This document shows positions 1 through 10,148 of a DNA stretch of 64,000 nt, in pieces. This DNA comes from Thalassolituus maritimus (GTDB lineage: Bacteria; Pseudomonadota; Gammaproteobacteria; Pseudomonadales; Oceanobacteraceae). Positions within the stretch are counted from its first letter, which is position 1. Each line of letters starts with the position of its first letter. The notes under the pieces are model-generated. The model made no database searches and was not told the origin of the DNA. It saw only the letters and a list, made by a program, of their open reading frames with translations. The DNA lies in contig CAJWBH010000007.1 of NCBI GenBank assembly GCA_913019975.1, positions 112,248 through 176,247 of the forward strand, given 5' to 3'. The position numbers were made by a program, and so were the translations under genes.

Positions 1-2431
1 GATGGTTGATGAAATTATGCTGCTACCCGCAGACAGTAAATGCATGATTCTCGGGCCTGTAATCCGGGATCGAAAAGGTGAGCACCTGCATGTATTTGAA
101 AGCCTGCGTGCACAGGGTTTTATTCGTGTTCGTGTAGACGGCACTGTGTGTGACCTCGATGATACTCCCGACCTTGATAAGCGCAAAAAGCACACGATCG
201 AGGTCGTGGTAGATCGTTTTAAAGTCAAAGAAGGTATTGAGCAGCGCCTGTCAGAATCCATCGAGACCTGTCTCGAACTCAGTGGTGGTCTGGTGCTGGT
301 CGCTGATATGGATGCGCCCGAGAAAGAACCCATGATGTTCTCTTCTCAGTTTTCCTGTCCGCACTGTGGTTACAGCCTTTCAGAGCTGGAGCCTCGTCTC
401 TTTTCATTTAACAACCCGGCCGGTGCCTGTCAGACGTGTGATGGTCTGGGTGTGAAACAGTATTTCGACCCTGACCGCGTCGTACACGATGATTCTCTGA
501 GTGTGGGCGAAGGCGCGATTCGCGGCTGGGACCGTCGTAGCGTTTATTACTATCAGATGTTGTGTTCAGTGGCGGATCATTATGGCTTTGATATTGATAC
601 GGCTCTGGCAGACCTGAAGCCTGAACATCGCGATGCAATACTGCGTGGCTCTGGTGATGAAAAAATCGAATTTATTTACGTGAATTCCCGTGGTGATCGC
701 GTCAGCAAATCTCACCCGTTTGAAGGGGTGCTGCCAAACCTTGAGCGGCGTTACCGCGAAACCGACTCTCAGATGGTGCTTGAGGAATTGTCTAAGTACC
801 TGAGCATTCAGCCGTGCCCTGCGTGTGATGGTTCACGTCTGCGACGTGAGGCCCGTAACGTTTTTGTGGGCGATAAAACCATTCATGCCTGCACCAGCAT
901 GCCGGTCGAAGATGCTCATAACTATTTTTCAGAATTTCAGATGGATGGCCATAAAGGTGAAATTGCTGAAAAAATTCTGAAAGAAATTCGTGATCGTCTG
1001 CAATTTCTGGTCAATGTCGGTCTTGAATATCTGACACTTAACCGTAGCTCTGACACGCTCTCGGGTGGTGAAGCTCAGCGGATTCGCCTGGCTTCTCAGA
1101 TCGGTGCTGGTCTTGTTGGGGTGATGTATATTCTTGATGAACCATCGATTGGTCTGCATCAACGTGACAATGACCGCCTGCTTAAAACCCTGTTCCACCT
1201 TCGTGATCTTGGTAATACCGTACTCGTTGTCGAACACGATGAAGACGCAATTCGTAGTGCCGATCATCTGATCGATATTGGCCCGGGTGCTGGTGTGCAT
1301 GGCGGTGAAGTGATTGCGCAAGGCACACCCGCTCAGGTGATGAAGAATAAAAACTCTGTCACGGGGGAATACCTCAGCGGCAAACGGGCTATCGCTCTTC
1401 CGGAAAAGCGTACGCCATATGACAAGAAAAAAGTCATGACGTTAAAAGGCGCTAACGGTAACAACCTGGACAGTGTTGATCTGACCATTCCTTTGGGGCT
1501 GATGACCTGTATCACCGGGGTTTCCGGTTCGGGTAAATCAACCCTGATTAACCGCACTTTATACCCGCTGGCTGCGACAGCACTGAACGGTGCAACCACG
1601 CTTAAGCCTTCGGAGCATAAAAGTATCACGGGGCTGAATCAGCTCGATAAAGTCGTGGATATTGATCAGTCTCCGATTGGTCGTACTCCGCGCTCCAACC
1701 CTGCGACTTACACCGGGATATTCACTCCGGTTCGTGAAATATTCGCTGGAACACAGGAAGCGCGCTCACGCGGTTATAAAGCCGGTCGTTTTTCTTTCAA
1801 TGTGAAAGGCGGACGTTGTGAGGCCTGTCAGGGCGATGGTGTGATCAAAGTCGAAATGCACTTCCTGGCTGATATCTATGTGCCGTGCGATGTCTGTAAA
1901 GGTAAGCGTTACAACCGTGAAACTCTGGATATCCGCTACAAGGGTAAGAATATCCATGAGGTGCTGGATATGACGGTCGAAGATGCGCGTGAGTTCTTTG
2001 ATGCTATCCCGGCAGTGGCACGTAAGCTTCAGACACTGATGGACGTCGGTCTCAGTTATATTCGCCTTGGTCAGGCAGCGACCACGTTGTCCGGTGGTGA
2101 AGCGCAGCGTATTAAGTTAGCGAAAGAACTGTCTAAGCGGGATACCGGTAAGACACTCTACATTCTTGATGAGCCGACCACGGGCCTTCACTTTCATGAC
2201 ATCGAACAGCTGTTAGTTGTTCTGCATCGTCTTCGTGATCATGGTAATACCGTGGTGGTGATCGAGCATAACCTTGATGTCATCAAAACCGCCGACTGGA
2301 TTGTTGATCTGGGCCCAGAAGGTGGTTCGAAGGGCGGCTTGATTATCGGTGAAGGTACTCCTGAAGACATCGGTGCGATGGAGCACTCGCATACCGGGCG
2401 CTTCCTGCAGCCTCTTCTCGAACGTGGGTAA
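1..2431 (+). CDS. uvrA: UvrA, excinuclease ABC subunit A (5' end outside window)
   Basis: UvrA is the damage-sensing ATPase of nucleotide excision repair; its dimer loads UvrB onto damaged DNA. About 809 C-terminal residues are visible. With a usual length near 940, roughly 130 N-terminal residues lie left of the window, including the first Walker A. Visible elements are a zinc-binding CPHCGYS segment near the start, two ABC signature motifs ([12 protein letters not shown] and [12 protein letters not shown]), the second Walker [10 protein letters not shown], two ILDEP Walker B segments, and a second zinc module with CEACQGDG and CDVCKGKR. The reading frame is open at position 2, so the left edge is artificial. 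The gene looks intact otherwise and is followed 18 nt later by the DTW-domain gene. Confidence 0.98.
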   Translation, partial: MVDEIMLLPADSKCMILGPVIRDRKGEHLHVFESLRAQGFIRVRVDGTVCDLDDTPDLDKRKKHTIEVVVDRFKVKEGIEQRLSESIETCLELSGGLVLVADMDAPEKEPMMFSSQFSCPHCGYSLSELEPRLFSFNNPAGACQTCDGLGVKQYFDPDRVVHDDSLSVGEGAIRGWDRRSVYYYQMLCSVADHYGFDIDTALADLKPEHRDAILRGSGDEKIEFIYVNSRGDRVSKSHPFEGVLPNLERRYRETDSQMVLEELSKYLSIQPCPACDGSRLRREARNVFVGDKTIHACTSMPVEDAHNYFSEFQMDGHKGEIAEKILKEIRDRLQFLVNVGLEYLTLNRSSDTLSGGEAQRIRLASQIGAGLVGVMYILDEPSIGLHQRDNDRLLKTLFHLRDLGNTVLVVEHDEDAIRSADHLIDIGPGAGVHGGEVIAQGTPAQVMKNKNSVTGEYLSGKRAIALPEKRTPYDKKKVMTLKGANGNNLDSVDLTIPLGLMTCITGVSGSGKSTLINRTLYPLAATALNGATTLKPSEHKSITGLNQLDKVVDIDQSPIGRTPRSNPATYTGIFTPVREIFAGTQEARSRGYKAGRFSFNVKGGRCEACQGDGVIKVEMHFLADIYVPCDVCKGKRYNRETLDIRYKGKNIHEVLDMTVEDAREFFDAIPAVARKLQTLMDVGLSYIRLGQAATTLSGGEAQRIKLAKELSKRDTGKTLYILDEPTTGLHFHDIEQLLVVLHRLRDHGNTVVVIEHNLDVIKTADWIVDLGPEGGSKGGLIIGEGTPEDIGAMEHSHTGRFLQPLLERG

Positions 2432-2449
2432 AGCTTTGATGAGGCTGCG

Positions 2450-3004
2450 ATGAGCAGGTCGGTCTGTGATGGCTGCGGGAGGCCAGAGAAGGTCTGCCTC
2501 TGCAGCCATCTGATTCATTATGAGCTGCCGTTTCGTTTGGTGATCTGGCAGGATCCGGACGAAGCTAAGCATCCATTGTCCACAGCGCCCTTACTCGAAC
2601 GCAGTATCAAGGGGTGCGAACTGAAAGTTGGCGATCAATTTACCTTTGAAGAAGTATTCGCGGTGCCAGCAGACGCTGGTGTTGCGCTCCTCTACCCATC
2701 GGACGAATGCTCAATCGAAGCAGATGTGCAAGCCATTCATACGGTGTTGGTACTCGACGGCACCTGGCGCAAAGTCCGGCGCTTAACGTTACTTAATCCC
2801 TGGTTATTATCGCTTCCCAGATTATCGCTCAGCCCGGACGGACCGTCTGAATATCTCCGTACCAGTCAGGTGGAAGGCGGCGTCAGTACGCTGGAGGCTG
2901 TGTTGATGATGGCGCATCAGTGCGCGCCTGAAGGTAACTACCTTGAGGGGATTGGTGTCCTGCAACGTATGGCAGAGTTGCAGGAGCAGATGCGTCGTCG
3001 GTAA
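2450..3004 (+). CDS. DTW-domain protein, probable tRNA-uridine aminocarboxypropyltransferase
   Basis: This 184-residue protein carries the features of the DTW/TapT family, which adds the acp3 group from S-adenosylmethionine to a tRNA uridine. The N-terminus has a cysteine set CDGCGRPEKVCLC that may bind metal. The family's namesake motif appears as LDGTW (G in place of the usual T/S neighbour), followed by a basic stretch KVRRL. It is somewhat shorter than the E. coli TapT (YfiP) protein as I remember it. It lies just downstream of uvrA on the same strand and converges with the cyclase gene, which ends 15 nt away. Family membership is clear; the exact tRNA position modified is inference. Confidence 0.85.
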   Translation: MSRSVCDGCGRPEKVCLCSHLIHYELPFRLVIWQDPDEAKHPLSTAPLLERSIKGCELKVGDQFTFEEVFAVPADAGVALLYPSDECSIEADVQAIHTVLVLDGTWRKVRRLTLLNPWLLSLPRLSLSPDGPSEYLRTSQVEGGVSTLEAVLMMAHQCAPEGNYLEGIGVLQRMAELQEQMRRR

Positions 3005-3019
3005 GTGAGGTGCTGGTGG

Positions 3020-4360
3020 TCAGGCGCTTTCAGTCATACTGGTGATGTGTTTCATCTGGCGCTGAATCAGAGATTCTGTTTTCTCTGGTAGCTGGTTAAG
3101 CCAGTAGGTTGGCTGCACGCCACCATGCAGGTCACGAATATTCGGACCCTCGCTCCAGATGATATCGTGGCCGTCTTCAAGCATTTCTATCAAGGTCTGG
3201 CTGGCAATGATCCGGCGTTCTTCACTTTGCGCCGCCAGGTGGTATGCCCAGTGCACAGCATCACCAATCAGGCTGTATTGAGTCGACACGCCATCCTGAA
3301 GAGGCGCCATAAGTACCGGGCCCCAGTGAGCTGCAACGTTAAACTCAAGCGGAAGTACCCCAGAGCTCGTTTCGTGCAGGTGATTAACCAGGCTGGTAAA
3401 CAGGCGCGCCGCATACAGACAGTGCATGGCGGCGTTGCGGTCACGGCCGGGTACGCCAAACAGCATAACGACACCGTCGCCCAGGTAGCGGTCAACTTTA
3501 CCGTTGTAGAGCTTAGCGGCTTGAGAGAGCAGGCGATGATATTGATTCAGCGTGGTGGTCAGCTCTTCAGCGCTGAGACGTTGCTGAAGTAGTTCAAGGT
3601 CCTGAATCTCAATAAAAAGCATGGCGCAGTCGTAGTACTTCATCGGGTCAGGGAATGGGGTGTCTTCATTGCCCATGAACTGCCCGAGAGCAACCTCAAC
3701 CGCGCGACGTTGTTGCTCACGTTTGGATATGTCGCCCAGAACGGAGTGCAGTGACTGCAGGTCTGGGTCTCCCGGCCCCATCGGTAGGGTCAGCTCTTCA
3801 CCATCGCGCCAGCCGCTGAGTTTCGTTCGCAGCTGGCGTAGGTAGCGTGCGTACTTCTCACTTAGCATCCAGCCCGCCAGGCCCGCAATCAGACTCAGGG
3901 CTGCAGTGACCAGCAGACTTTGCGAAGCCACTCGTGTCGCTGCTGTCTGCGCCGGAGCATCTGTTGTATAACCTTCCAGTGAGCCATAAAGAGTACCGTC
4001 CTGGCGGATCTCGACGGGCATCATGGTCAGTTCTGCGTTAATACGCCCGGCACTGGCTGCTGGCTTGCCTTCGCGGTCAAGCACGCGAATGGCAGGCATA
4101 GCATTACCGGCGTCCCATTCACTCAAGGTCAGGTTCAGGGTAATCCGGTCGTCCCGCACTAATGCTGGAGTCAGTAATGCACCGAGATGTTGCAGCTGAC
4201 GCGTGTTTTCTGAAGTGAGTTGCTGGTGGGCGTAACTGCGTACCTCGGTATAGGCGAGAGCGCTCAGTACGATGCCCGCAATCAGGACCATGACCGCTGC
4301 CAGTAGACCAGCGCGCTGGCTGGTGTTGAGTGTTTCGCTGAATGTGCGGAGATTGGGCAT
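3020..4360 (-). CDS. Membrane-bound class III adenylate/guanylate cyclase-like protein
   Basis: The 446-residue protein has an N-terminal membrane segment (about residues 14-36), an extracytoplasmic region of roughly 100 residues, a second membrane helix (about 146-168), a linker, and a C-terminal class III nucleotide cyclase domain (about 240-420). The cyclase core is recognisable from AMLFIEIQDL, the segment VDRYLGDGVVMLFG and a following amphipathic helix. In the usual LFADI motif the first metal-binding aspartate is replaced by glutamate (FIEI), while the second (GDG) is kept. Activity is therefore uncertain: it could make cAMP, or be a degenerate sensor. The layout suggests a periplasmic sensor that controls a cytoplasmic catalytic domain. 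Confidence 0.8.
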   Translation of the reverse strand: MPNLRTFSETLNTSQRAGLLAAVMVLIAGIVLSALAYTEVRSYAHQQLTSENTRQLQHLGALLTPALVRDDRITLNLTLSEWDAGNAMPAIRVLDREGKPAASAGRINAELTMMPVEIRQDGTLYGSLEGYTTDAPAQTAATRVASQSLLVTAALSLIAGLAGWMLSEKYARYLRQLRTKLSGWRDGEELTLPMGPGDPDLQSLHSVLGDISKREQQRRAVEVALGQFMGNEDTPFPDPMKYYDCAMLFIEIQDLELLQQRLSAEELTTTLNQYHRLLSQAAKLYNGKVDRYLGDGVVMLFGVPGRDRNAAMHCLYAARLFTSLVNHLHETSSGVLPLEFNVAAHWGPVLMAPLQDGVSTQYSLIGDAVHWAYHLAAQSEERRIIASQTLIEMLEDGHDIIWSEGPNIRDLHGGVQPTYWLNQLPEKTESLIQRQMKHITSMTESA

Positions 4361-4504
4361 CGGCTGTCCTGATAATTCTAAATTTCCATAACTTTAATGG
4401 TATTATATGCCGCGCTTGTCGCAACGCCAGCACCGAACACGACTTCTGTGATGGATGACAGCTAGTAAATTACAGTTTAGATATAGTTTAGATGAGGAAT
4501 GACC

Positions 4505-4675
4505 ATGAGTGATGTGAAACAGTCTCTGCAGGACAAACTGGCACAACTTGAGAAAGGTCTGTTTCTGATGAGTGTTGACCGCGTGCGTGCTCTGTCTGTA
4601 CACGAGACCGTTGAACTGATCGAAGAACTGCGTGCCGTGGTTGCCGCAGCGAAATCAGACACCGACAAACTCTGA
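4505..4675 (+). CDS. Small conserved-looking acidic protein, 56 aa, upstream of serB
   Basis: An open frame of 56 codons begins with MSDVKQSLQDKL and ends with SDTDKL, 23 nt before serB. The start is preceded by GATGAGGAA (4491-4499), a good ribosome-binding site at correct spacing. The product is predicted to be almost entirely helical and amphipathic, with repeated E/L/V patterns and no membrane segment or cysteine. I do not recognise a family. Its position, ribosome-binding site and lack of overlap with another gene support it being real. It may be cotranscribed with serB. Confidence 0.65.
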   Translation: MSDVKQSLQDKLAQLEKGLFLMSVDRVRALSVHETVELIEELRAVVAAAKSDTDKL

Positions 4676-4698
4676 TCTGCAGATTAAGCGAGACCTCC

Positions 4699-5907
4699 GT
4701 GACGGAATTAGTGCTCATTCGTATCACCGGTGCTGACAAGCCCGGTGTTACTGCGACCATCAGTAGTATCCTTGCACAGTATGAAGTGACAGTACTGGAT
4801 ATCGGTCAGGCCGAAATCCACGACTCGCTTTCGTTAGGGATACTGGCAGCCATCCCGTCAACGGCGGAAGCAGCTCCGGTTCTGAAAGACGTACTTTTCA
4901 GAATCCACGAAATGGGGCTGTCAGTCTCGTTCACTCCGGTGACGCCTGAAAGCTACGAGCACTGGGTCGCTGGTCAGGGGAAACCCCGTCATATCATCAC
5001 GCTGTTAGCGCGGACCATTCAGGCCGACGCTATCGCACGCGTGACTTCTATTGCTGCCGAGCACAACCTCAATATTGACCAGATCAGTCGCCTTTCTGGC
5101 CGTGTCCCGCTGGATAAGCAAAGCGAGACAACCCGCGCCTGTGTCGAGTTTTCTGTTCGCGGTGAAGCAAATCAGACTGCCATGCGAGCGCAGTTTCTGG
5201 AAGCCGCCAACGATCTGAACGTTGATATCGCCTTCCAGGAAGATGATGTGTACCGACGTACCCGTCGCCTTGTCTGCTTCGATATGGATTCGACCCTGAT
5301 CGAAACCGAAGTGATCGACGAACTTGCTCACGCCGCCGGCGTAGGTGAGCAGGTGGCTGAAATCACCGAGCGGGCAATGCAGGGAGAACTCGACTTCACA
5401 CAGAGTTTTGAACAGCGGGTTGCGCTATTGAAAGGTCTGAGTGGGGACGTGTTGCAGGGCATTGCTGAGCGCCTGCCTGTTACAGAGGGTGCTGAGCGTC
5501 TGATCCGTAACCTGAAAGCGCTGGGCTACAAAACCGCGATTCTGTCAGGTGGCTTTACCTATTTCGGGCGTTATCTCCAGTCTCAGCTGGGCATTGATTA
5601 CGTCTACGCGAATGAGCTTGAGATGGAAGGCAACGTCGTGACGGGGCGCGTGACCGGGCGTGTTGTTGATGGTCAGCGTAAAGCTGAGCTACTACGTGAA
5701 CTCGCCGAGCGTGAGGGCATCCGCCTCGAGCAGACCATCGCCGTGGGTGATGGTGCGAATGATCTGCCGATGTTATCGGTGGCTGGTCTTGGCATCGCGT
5801 TCCGTGCGAAGCCACTGGTACGTGAAAACGCCAAACATGCGATCTCAACACTGGGGTTGGATGGGCTACTTTATCTTCTTGGTTACCACGACCGCGATAT
5901 TCATTAA
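4699..5907 (+). CDS. serB: SerB, phosphoserine phosphatase with ACT domains
   Basis: SerB catalyses the last step of L-serine synthesis, removing phosphate from O-phosphoserine. The 402-residue protein has two ACT-like regulatory domains (about residues 1-85 and 95-185) and a C-terminal HAD phosphatase domain. The nucleophile motif is DMDST at 195-199. Motif II is ILSGG in the segment beginning KTAILSGGFTYF, and the last motif is GDGANDLPM. The start is GTG at 4699, which gives MTELVLIRITG and begins the first ACT fold directly. A long perfect hairpin follows before the convergent fimX-like gene. The two-ACT layout is the usual one in pseudomonad-type SerB. Confidence 0.96.
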   Translation: MTELVLIRITGADKPGVTATISSILAQYEVTVLDIGQAEIHDSLSLGILAAIPSTAEAAPVLKDVLFRIHEMGLSVSFTPVTPESYEHWVAGQGKPRHIITLLARTIQADAIARVTSIAAEHNLNIDQISRLSGRVPLDKQSETTRACVEFSVRGEANQTAMRAQFLEAANDLNVDIAFQEDDVYRRTRRLVCFDMDSTLIETEVIDELAHAAGVGEQVAEITERAMQGELDFTQSFEQRVALLKGLSGDVLQGIAERLPVTEGAERLIRNLKALGYKTAILSGGFTYFGRYLQSQLGIDYVYANELEMEGNVVTGRVTGRVVDGQRKAELLRELAEREGIRLEQTIAVGDGANDLPMLSVAGLGIAFRAKPLVRENAKHAISTLGLDGLLYLLGYHDRDIH

Positions 5908-5966
5908 GCGCGGGTGCTGCTCAGCCAGTTCCCAGGTCCTTTTATCGAGCTCGCATTATAGAGAGC

Positions 5967-5992
5967 AGAGCTTCTACTGATGTAGAAGCTCT
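5967..5992. terminator. Perfect 11-bp hairpin between serB and the fimX-like gene
   Basis: AGAGCTTCTAC (5967-5977) pairs exactly with GTAGAAGCTCT (5982-5992) around a TGAT loop. It sits between two convergent genes, so it may terminate both. It has only a weak T-rich tail (CTTATTCTTCT) on the plus strand. Confidence 0.6.
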
Positions 5993-5995
5993 GGC

Positions 5996-8086
5996 TTATT
6001 CTTCTGAGAAGTTATACGTCATATCCGCCTGTGGCGCCTGAACGTAATAGCCCTGAATAAAGTGAACACTGTAGTGCCAGATATTGGCCACGGTGGATGA
6101 ATTTTCGATGAATGGGGCGATACTGATTTTCCCTGCCTCGTGTACCTCGCTGAGCAGCTCTTTCAACGCTTTGTTGCCGTTAGCGTTATCGCCACCAATC
6201 TCGCGGATATATGAACCGTCGACTTTTACGTAATCAATATCTACCTGTTGCAGTAGGCGCATCGGCTCCAGCTCGCAGCCAAAACGACTGACAGCGGTGC
6301 TGATGCCAAGCGCGCGTACCAGATAACAGAAGCGCTTGGCAGGCGCTGCATGGCGTACGGCATCTTCTTCAGAAAACTGAAAAATGATCGCGTTGTGATT
6401 GAGTCCGGCGGCTTTCAGTGCGACCTGAACCCAGGCGGGTAGCTTCTCATCGCGCAGAGACGCCCCAGTAATATTGATAAAGAGCTTGGTGTCTTTACCT
6501 TGTTTCTGACGCTCAGAAAGAAGCTTGGTAGCATGCAGGATGACCCAGCGATCCAGTTTCCGTTTGAGCGTATCACTTACCTCGGCGCTGTTAATAAATG
6601 CCCCGGCCTGAGAGTCTGAGGCATCTCCTCCGGGTAATCGAAGCAGCACTTCGTAATGCTCGGCATCATCCCCCCGCATACTGATCAGAGGCTGAAACAG
6701 TAAACGTAACTGATTACGTGACAGTGCCGTCGTGATCTGCTTTTCCATCGAGCGCGTTTGTCGTGCCTCCGATTTGTCTTCCGGCATAAACAGGTGAGCG
6801 CTGCTGCTCGCCTGTTTGTTTTCTTCGGCAGCTGCATCGCAGGCAAGGTGAGCCTGCTGCAGGATCTCGGTCGGTACTGGGCTGGCGTCTGTGATCAATG
6901 TTATGCCAAGGCTGAGTGTTGGCTGTACGGTACGCTGTTCCAGATCAATGAGGAGATTATTGACCGTGCTGATCAGTTTCTGGGCTTGCTGACGTGCCTT
7001 GGCTGGGTCACCACCTGGCATCATCCAGATAAAAGTATCGTCTGATATGCGTGCGGTGACATCGTATTCATGCGCGATGCTGCTCAGGCACTGACTGATT
7101 TCGCGGATCACCGTATCGCTGGATTCAATACCAACATCGCGGCGTATAGTATCGAAGCCATTAATTTCCGCGTAAACCAGAGTGCTGTACTGTTTTTCGA
7201 GAACGGCGTGATCGACAGCGCGTGTCAGGCGTTCCAGGAAATATTCCTTGTTGTGTAACTGCGTGACCACATCGCGGTGTCGCAGTTCTGTCAACTCAGC
7301 AGCCAATTCGCTCTCTGTATCACGACGACTGATCTGAATCTGATTACATGGCTCGTCGCTGTAGGTGGCGTCACTGAAGCTCATGGTCATCGGAAATTGC
7401 TCACCATCCGGCAGAACGCCCGTGGTTTCGAGCTCAAAGCTATCAGGTATGCCGGTGCGGTATTGCTTCAGGAAATCCTTAAAACTCGCCTGGCTGTCCG
7501 AGGCAATCATGTCCATGATCGGCATACCCTCGAGGTCTTCAACTGATTCATAACCGAACATTTCAAGATAGGCAGAATTTGCATGGACATGCATACCATC
7601 GTGAATGTAGGCGATCGGGTCGCGTGAACTTTCCAGCAGCATGCGCGAGCGCTTCTCTGCGTCTCGTAGTTTAACCTTTAACAGCCGGACTTCCTGGCGG
7701 TTGCGCAAGTGCTCGACTTCGCGTCGGATGGTCTGCATCAGGATGTTGCTTTCATCAAAAGCAACTACAGCACTGGCGCCTTTGGTCAGAGCACTTTCGA
7801 GAAGAGCGTTGCTGGAATTTGCCGGTATGAGGATCAAAGGAATATCGTAGTTCAGTCGATGAATCTGACTCAGCAACTCAGTGAACTCAATGTTCTCCAG
7901 ATCCGGGTCAGCCACAACGACGTCCCACTGGGCGGACTTCAGGGCTTCCTCAAACTGCTCATGAGTAATCACTGTCCGCGCACGTGTACTGAACCCGGAA
8001 TTACGCATCAGACTGACGAGCTGTTCTGCGTCGTTCTGAGTCTGCGTCAGTAACAGGAGTTGCAATGTGTCACGGGATAGCGACAT
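5996..8086 (-). CDS. fimX: FimX-like REC-PAS-GGDEF-EAL c-di-GMP effector with degenerate motifs
   Basis: The 696-residue protein has a receiver-like N-terminal domain (about 1-125) lacking a clear phospho-acceptor context, a PAS domain (about 140-255), a GGDEF fold (about 265-425) and an EAL fold (about 440-690). The GGDEF motif reads SDDTF and the EAL motif reads EVL (YEVLLRL), so neither synthesis nor hydrolysis of c-di-GMP is expected. P. aeruginosa FimX, a c-di-GMP-binding regulator of type IV pilus assembly, is about 690 residues, also has an EVL motif and is also encoded next to serB. Sequence and synteny therefore agree on a FimX-type receptor. Type IV pilus genes are not in this window. 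Confidence 0.88.
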   Translation of the reverse strand: MSLSRDTLQLLLLTQTQNDAEQLVSLMRNSGFSTRARTVITHEQFEEALKSAQWDVVVADPDLENIEFTELLSQIHRLNYDIPLILIPANSSNALLESALTKGASAVVAFDESNILMQTIRREVEHLRNRQEVRLLKVKLRDAEKRSRMLLESSRDPIAYIHDGMHVHANSAYLEMFGYESVEDLEGMPIMDMIASDSQASFKDFLKQYRTGIPDSFELETTGVLPDGEQFPMTMSFSDATYSDEPCNQIQISRRDTESELAAELTELRHRDVVTQLHNKEYFLERLTRAVDHAVLEKQYSTLVYAEINGFDTIRRDVGIESSDTVIREISQCLSSIAHEYDVTARISDDTFIWMMPGGDPAKARQQAQKLISTVNNLLIDLEQRTVQPTLSLGITLITDASPVPTEILQQAHLACDAAAEENKQASSSAHLFMPEDKSEARQTRSMEKQITTALSRNQLRLLFQPLISMRGDDAEHYEVLLRLPGGDASDSQAGAFINSAEVSDTLKRKLDRWVILHATKLLSERQKQGKDTKLFINITGASLRDEKLPAWVQVALKAAGLNHNAIIFQFSEEDAVRHAAPAKRFCYLVRALGISTAVSRFGCELEPMRLLQQVDIDYVKVDGSYIREIGGDNANGNKALKELLSEVHEAGKISIAPFIENSSTVANIWHYSVHFIQGYYVQAPQADMTYNFSEE

Positions 8087-8185
8087 GAGTGGACATACCT
8101 CGGTTGAAGAAAACCCGGAATTATAGGTGCTGTCGAATCAAAGAAAAACGGCACAGGTGACAAATTTTGTCACCTGTTGGCCCGA

Positions 8186-9997
8186 TCAGAGTTTATTCCA
8201 GAGAGAATCAAAATCATCTTCAATCAGAGCATCACTAACACTGGTGGCCACCTGGCGTTTTTGCTCGGATGAGACTCCGGAAGCTCTGAACTGGAATTGC
8301 CCAAAGCTATTAGTAGACGCCAGGCTTTTGCTTAACTGATAGCGTCCGCTGAGTTTCTCATGCATCAACTCAATCTTATTTCCGGTACGGAAGGGCACCC
8401 GCGGCAGTATGACGCTGGCAGGCTGAGCGATCGCTTTAATCGCAGGCAGAACCAGAGCGCGCATTTGCGGACCGTTGCTGCCGGTTTTTTGCAGCAGGCG
8501 GGCGATAGCGACTTCGGCACGCGGTGCCAGAAGTTCAACGCCCAGCTGAGTCCCCTGACCTCGCAGGTGACGAATCCAGCGGATTGCTCCGACAGACCAG
8601 TGGCGTACGCCACGCTCCTGAATGCCGATCAGCTCGCCGGCCTGAATGGCGCTGGGTAGCTCACCTTTCCATTGCAGGCAATAGCCACCCGGGCTGGTGT
8701 TAATCAGAATTACGCCATAGCTGCTGTAGCGGGTTTTGGGCTCGCTGTTTTCTTCTTCTTCGACCTGATGGCGGTTGATAAACTCAATAGCATCAAGATT
8801 CATCGCTTTGTTATCGGGCATGCGTGAACCGCCAGCATCAAACGCATCGGCCCAGACATCGTCAGACACAGTGGCGCCGGTATCAACAGATTTACCGGCA
8901 GGGCCCTGATCAACAGGTTTCATCTTCAGGGAAACCTGATCAAAGTCGCGTTTCCCTGCCGTGTAGTAGTGCAATGCAGACAGACCGACGCAGACACTTA
9001 GTTGACCATCGGTAGGCACGCGACGGAATGAACGCTGCCAGTGGATTCCCCAGGATTGAATCGCATGGGCAATCAGCGTTTCGCTGGTCTTATCTGGCAC
9101 GGTAATCCGGCCATCGCTGCCCGCAGACGCATATAGCTTCAGCGCCTGAACCAGTTTTTGCGTGTTCAGGCTGCGGAAATTTATCTTTTGGTTATCGCGC
9201 AGATGCTGGCGATACTGGCCTGGGCGGTCGCGATGAAGGTTGATGATAAACAGAGCGCTTTCATCGTCAGCCGGCGTCAGTTCAGCGTGAGGTGCCCAGT
9301 ATTCACATACTTCATACAGTTGTGCCAGATCCTGCTGGCGCAGGTTGCTGGGTTTCGCTGTCCCCAAAAGGTGTATGCGTGCGAAGGCGTCACGGATTGT
9401 AGATTTGTAAACGTACCGTGCTTGTTGATCTTCAATAGTGATGTTTTCCAGACGGCGCGCTTCTGCCATCAGGTAGATCTGGTTCACGTCCAGCCAGGTT
9501 CTGTCTGGCGGCTGAAAATACAGCTGGTAGGCCCGCAGAATAATCTGACTGCTGTCGACAATTGCTCGGTGAATAGCCGGTGCAAAGTGCTTGGGCGGAC
9601 GATCTCCGGCGCCAAGCAGATCAACACTGTGTGCGACCACCATTTTGTAACCAGTCGCGAGATGCCCTTGCAACGCCTGGCTCAGATTAGCGATCTTAAG
9701 TTGCTTATCATTCAGGGATACAGAGGACTGCAAAAAGTGCTTATTCAGGACTTTGCAGACCGAGTGTATATAAGGACGGATAACTTCGAGGAGTTCAAAT
9801 CGCTGTGCCGCAGGGCAGCTTAATGCGTTTAACTCGCGGATGGCCTGATAGAGGCGTCGGGAAGCTTCCCCGGTATTTGCCATTGGCAGGCTTTTGGCCC
9901 ACTGTGAGAACGCCGGAAGTCCCGAACCACAGAACGACAACTCGCCTTGAGTTGCATTCGGGATATGCAATGTTATCGGTGTGCTCTGGCTGTCCAT
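8186..9997 (-). CDS. Large PilZ-like domain protein
   Basis: This 603-residue protein is mostly a helical region without a motif I can name (about residues 1-400), followed by a C-terminal segment (about 420-510) resembling a PilZ domain: a hydrophobic VILINTSPGGYCLQW strand with the SxGG-like turn, then later strands ending GTQLGVELL. A canonical RxxxR motif just ahead of this turn is not obvious. It follows the fimX-like gene in reverse order on the same strand, as I recall for the corresponding Pseudomonas locus. A role in c-di-GMP or surface-motility signalling is inferred from the neighbour and the fold, not from an intact binding motif. Confidence 0.65.
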   Translation of the reverse strand: MDSQSTPITLHIPNATQGELSFCGSGLPAFSQWAKSLPMANTGEASRRLYQAIRELNALSCPAAQRFELLEVIRPYIHSVCKVLNKHFLQSSVSLNDKQLKIANLSQALQGHLATGYKMVVAHSVDLLGAGDRPPKHFAPAIHRAIVDSSQIILRAYQLYFQPPDRTWLDVNQIYLMAEARRLENITIEDQQARYVYKSTIRDAFARIHLLGTAKPSNLRQQDLAQLYEVCEYWAPHAELTPADDESALFIINLHRDRPGQYRQHLRDNQKINFRSLNTQKLVQALKLYASAGSDGRITVPDKTSETLIAHAIQSWGIHWQRSFRRVPTDGQLSVCVGLSALHYYTAGKRDFDQVSLKMKPVDQGPAGKSVDTGATVSDDVWADAFDAGGSRMPDNKAMNLDAIEFINRHQVEEEENSEPKTRYSSYGVILINTSPGGYCLQWKGELPSAIQAGELIGIQERGVRHWSVGAIRWIRHLRGQGTQLGVELLAPRAEVAIARLLQKTGSNGPQMRALVLPAIKAIAQPASVILPRVPFRTGNKIELMHEKLSGRYQLSKSLASTNSFGQFQFRASGVSSEQKRQVATSVSDALIEDDFDSLWNKL

Positions 9998-10148
9998 GCG
10001 ATCCTGCTGTTAACTTTCGGGGTTAGCGATTTATATAGCCTCTATGGCGTGTATTTTCCAGCAACTACACGACATTTAACCGTTTCAAAAGAGAAATGTG
10101 AATTTCTTTTACACGAACTGGCTACGCTATCACAAAATACCGGTGCGA

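Noticed and set aside
9158-9823. Open frame of 221 codons antisense to the PilZ-like gene
   Set aside because: No recognisable domain; the minus-strand gene has the better coding pattern and conserved position.
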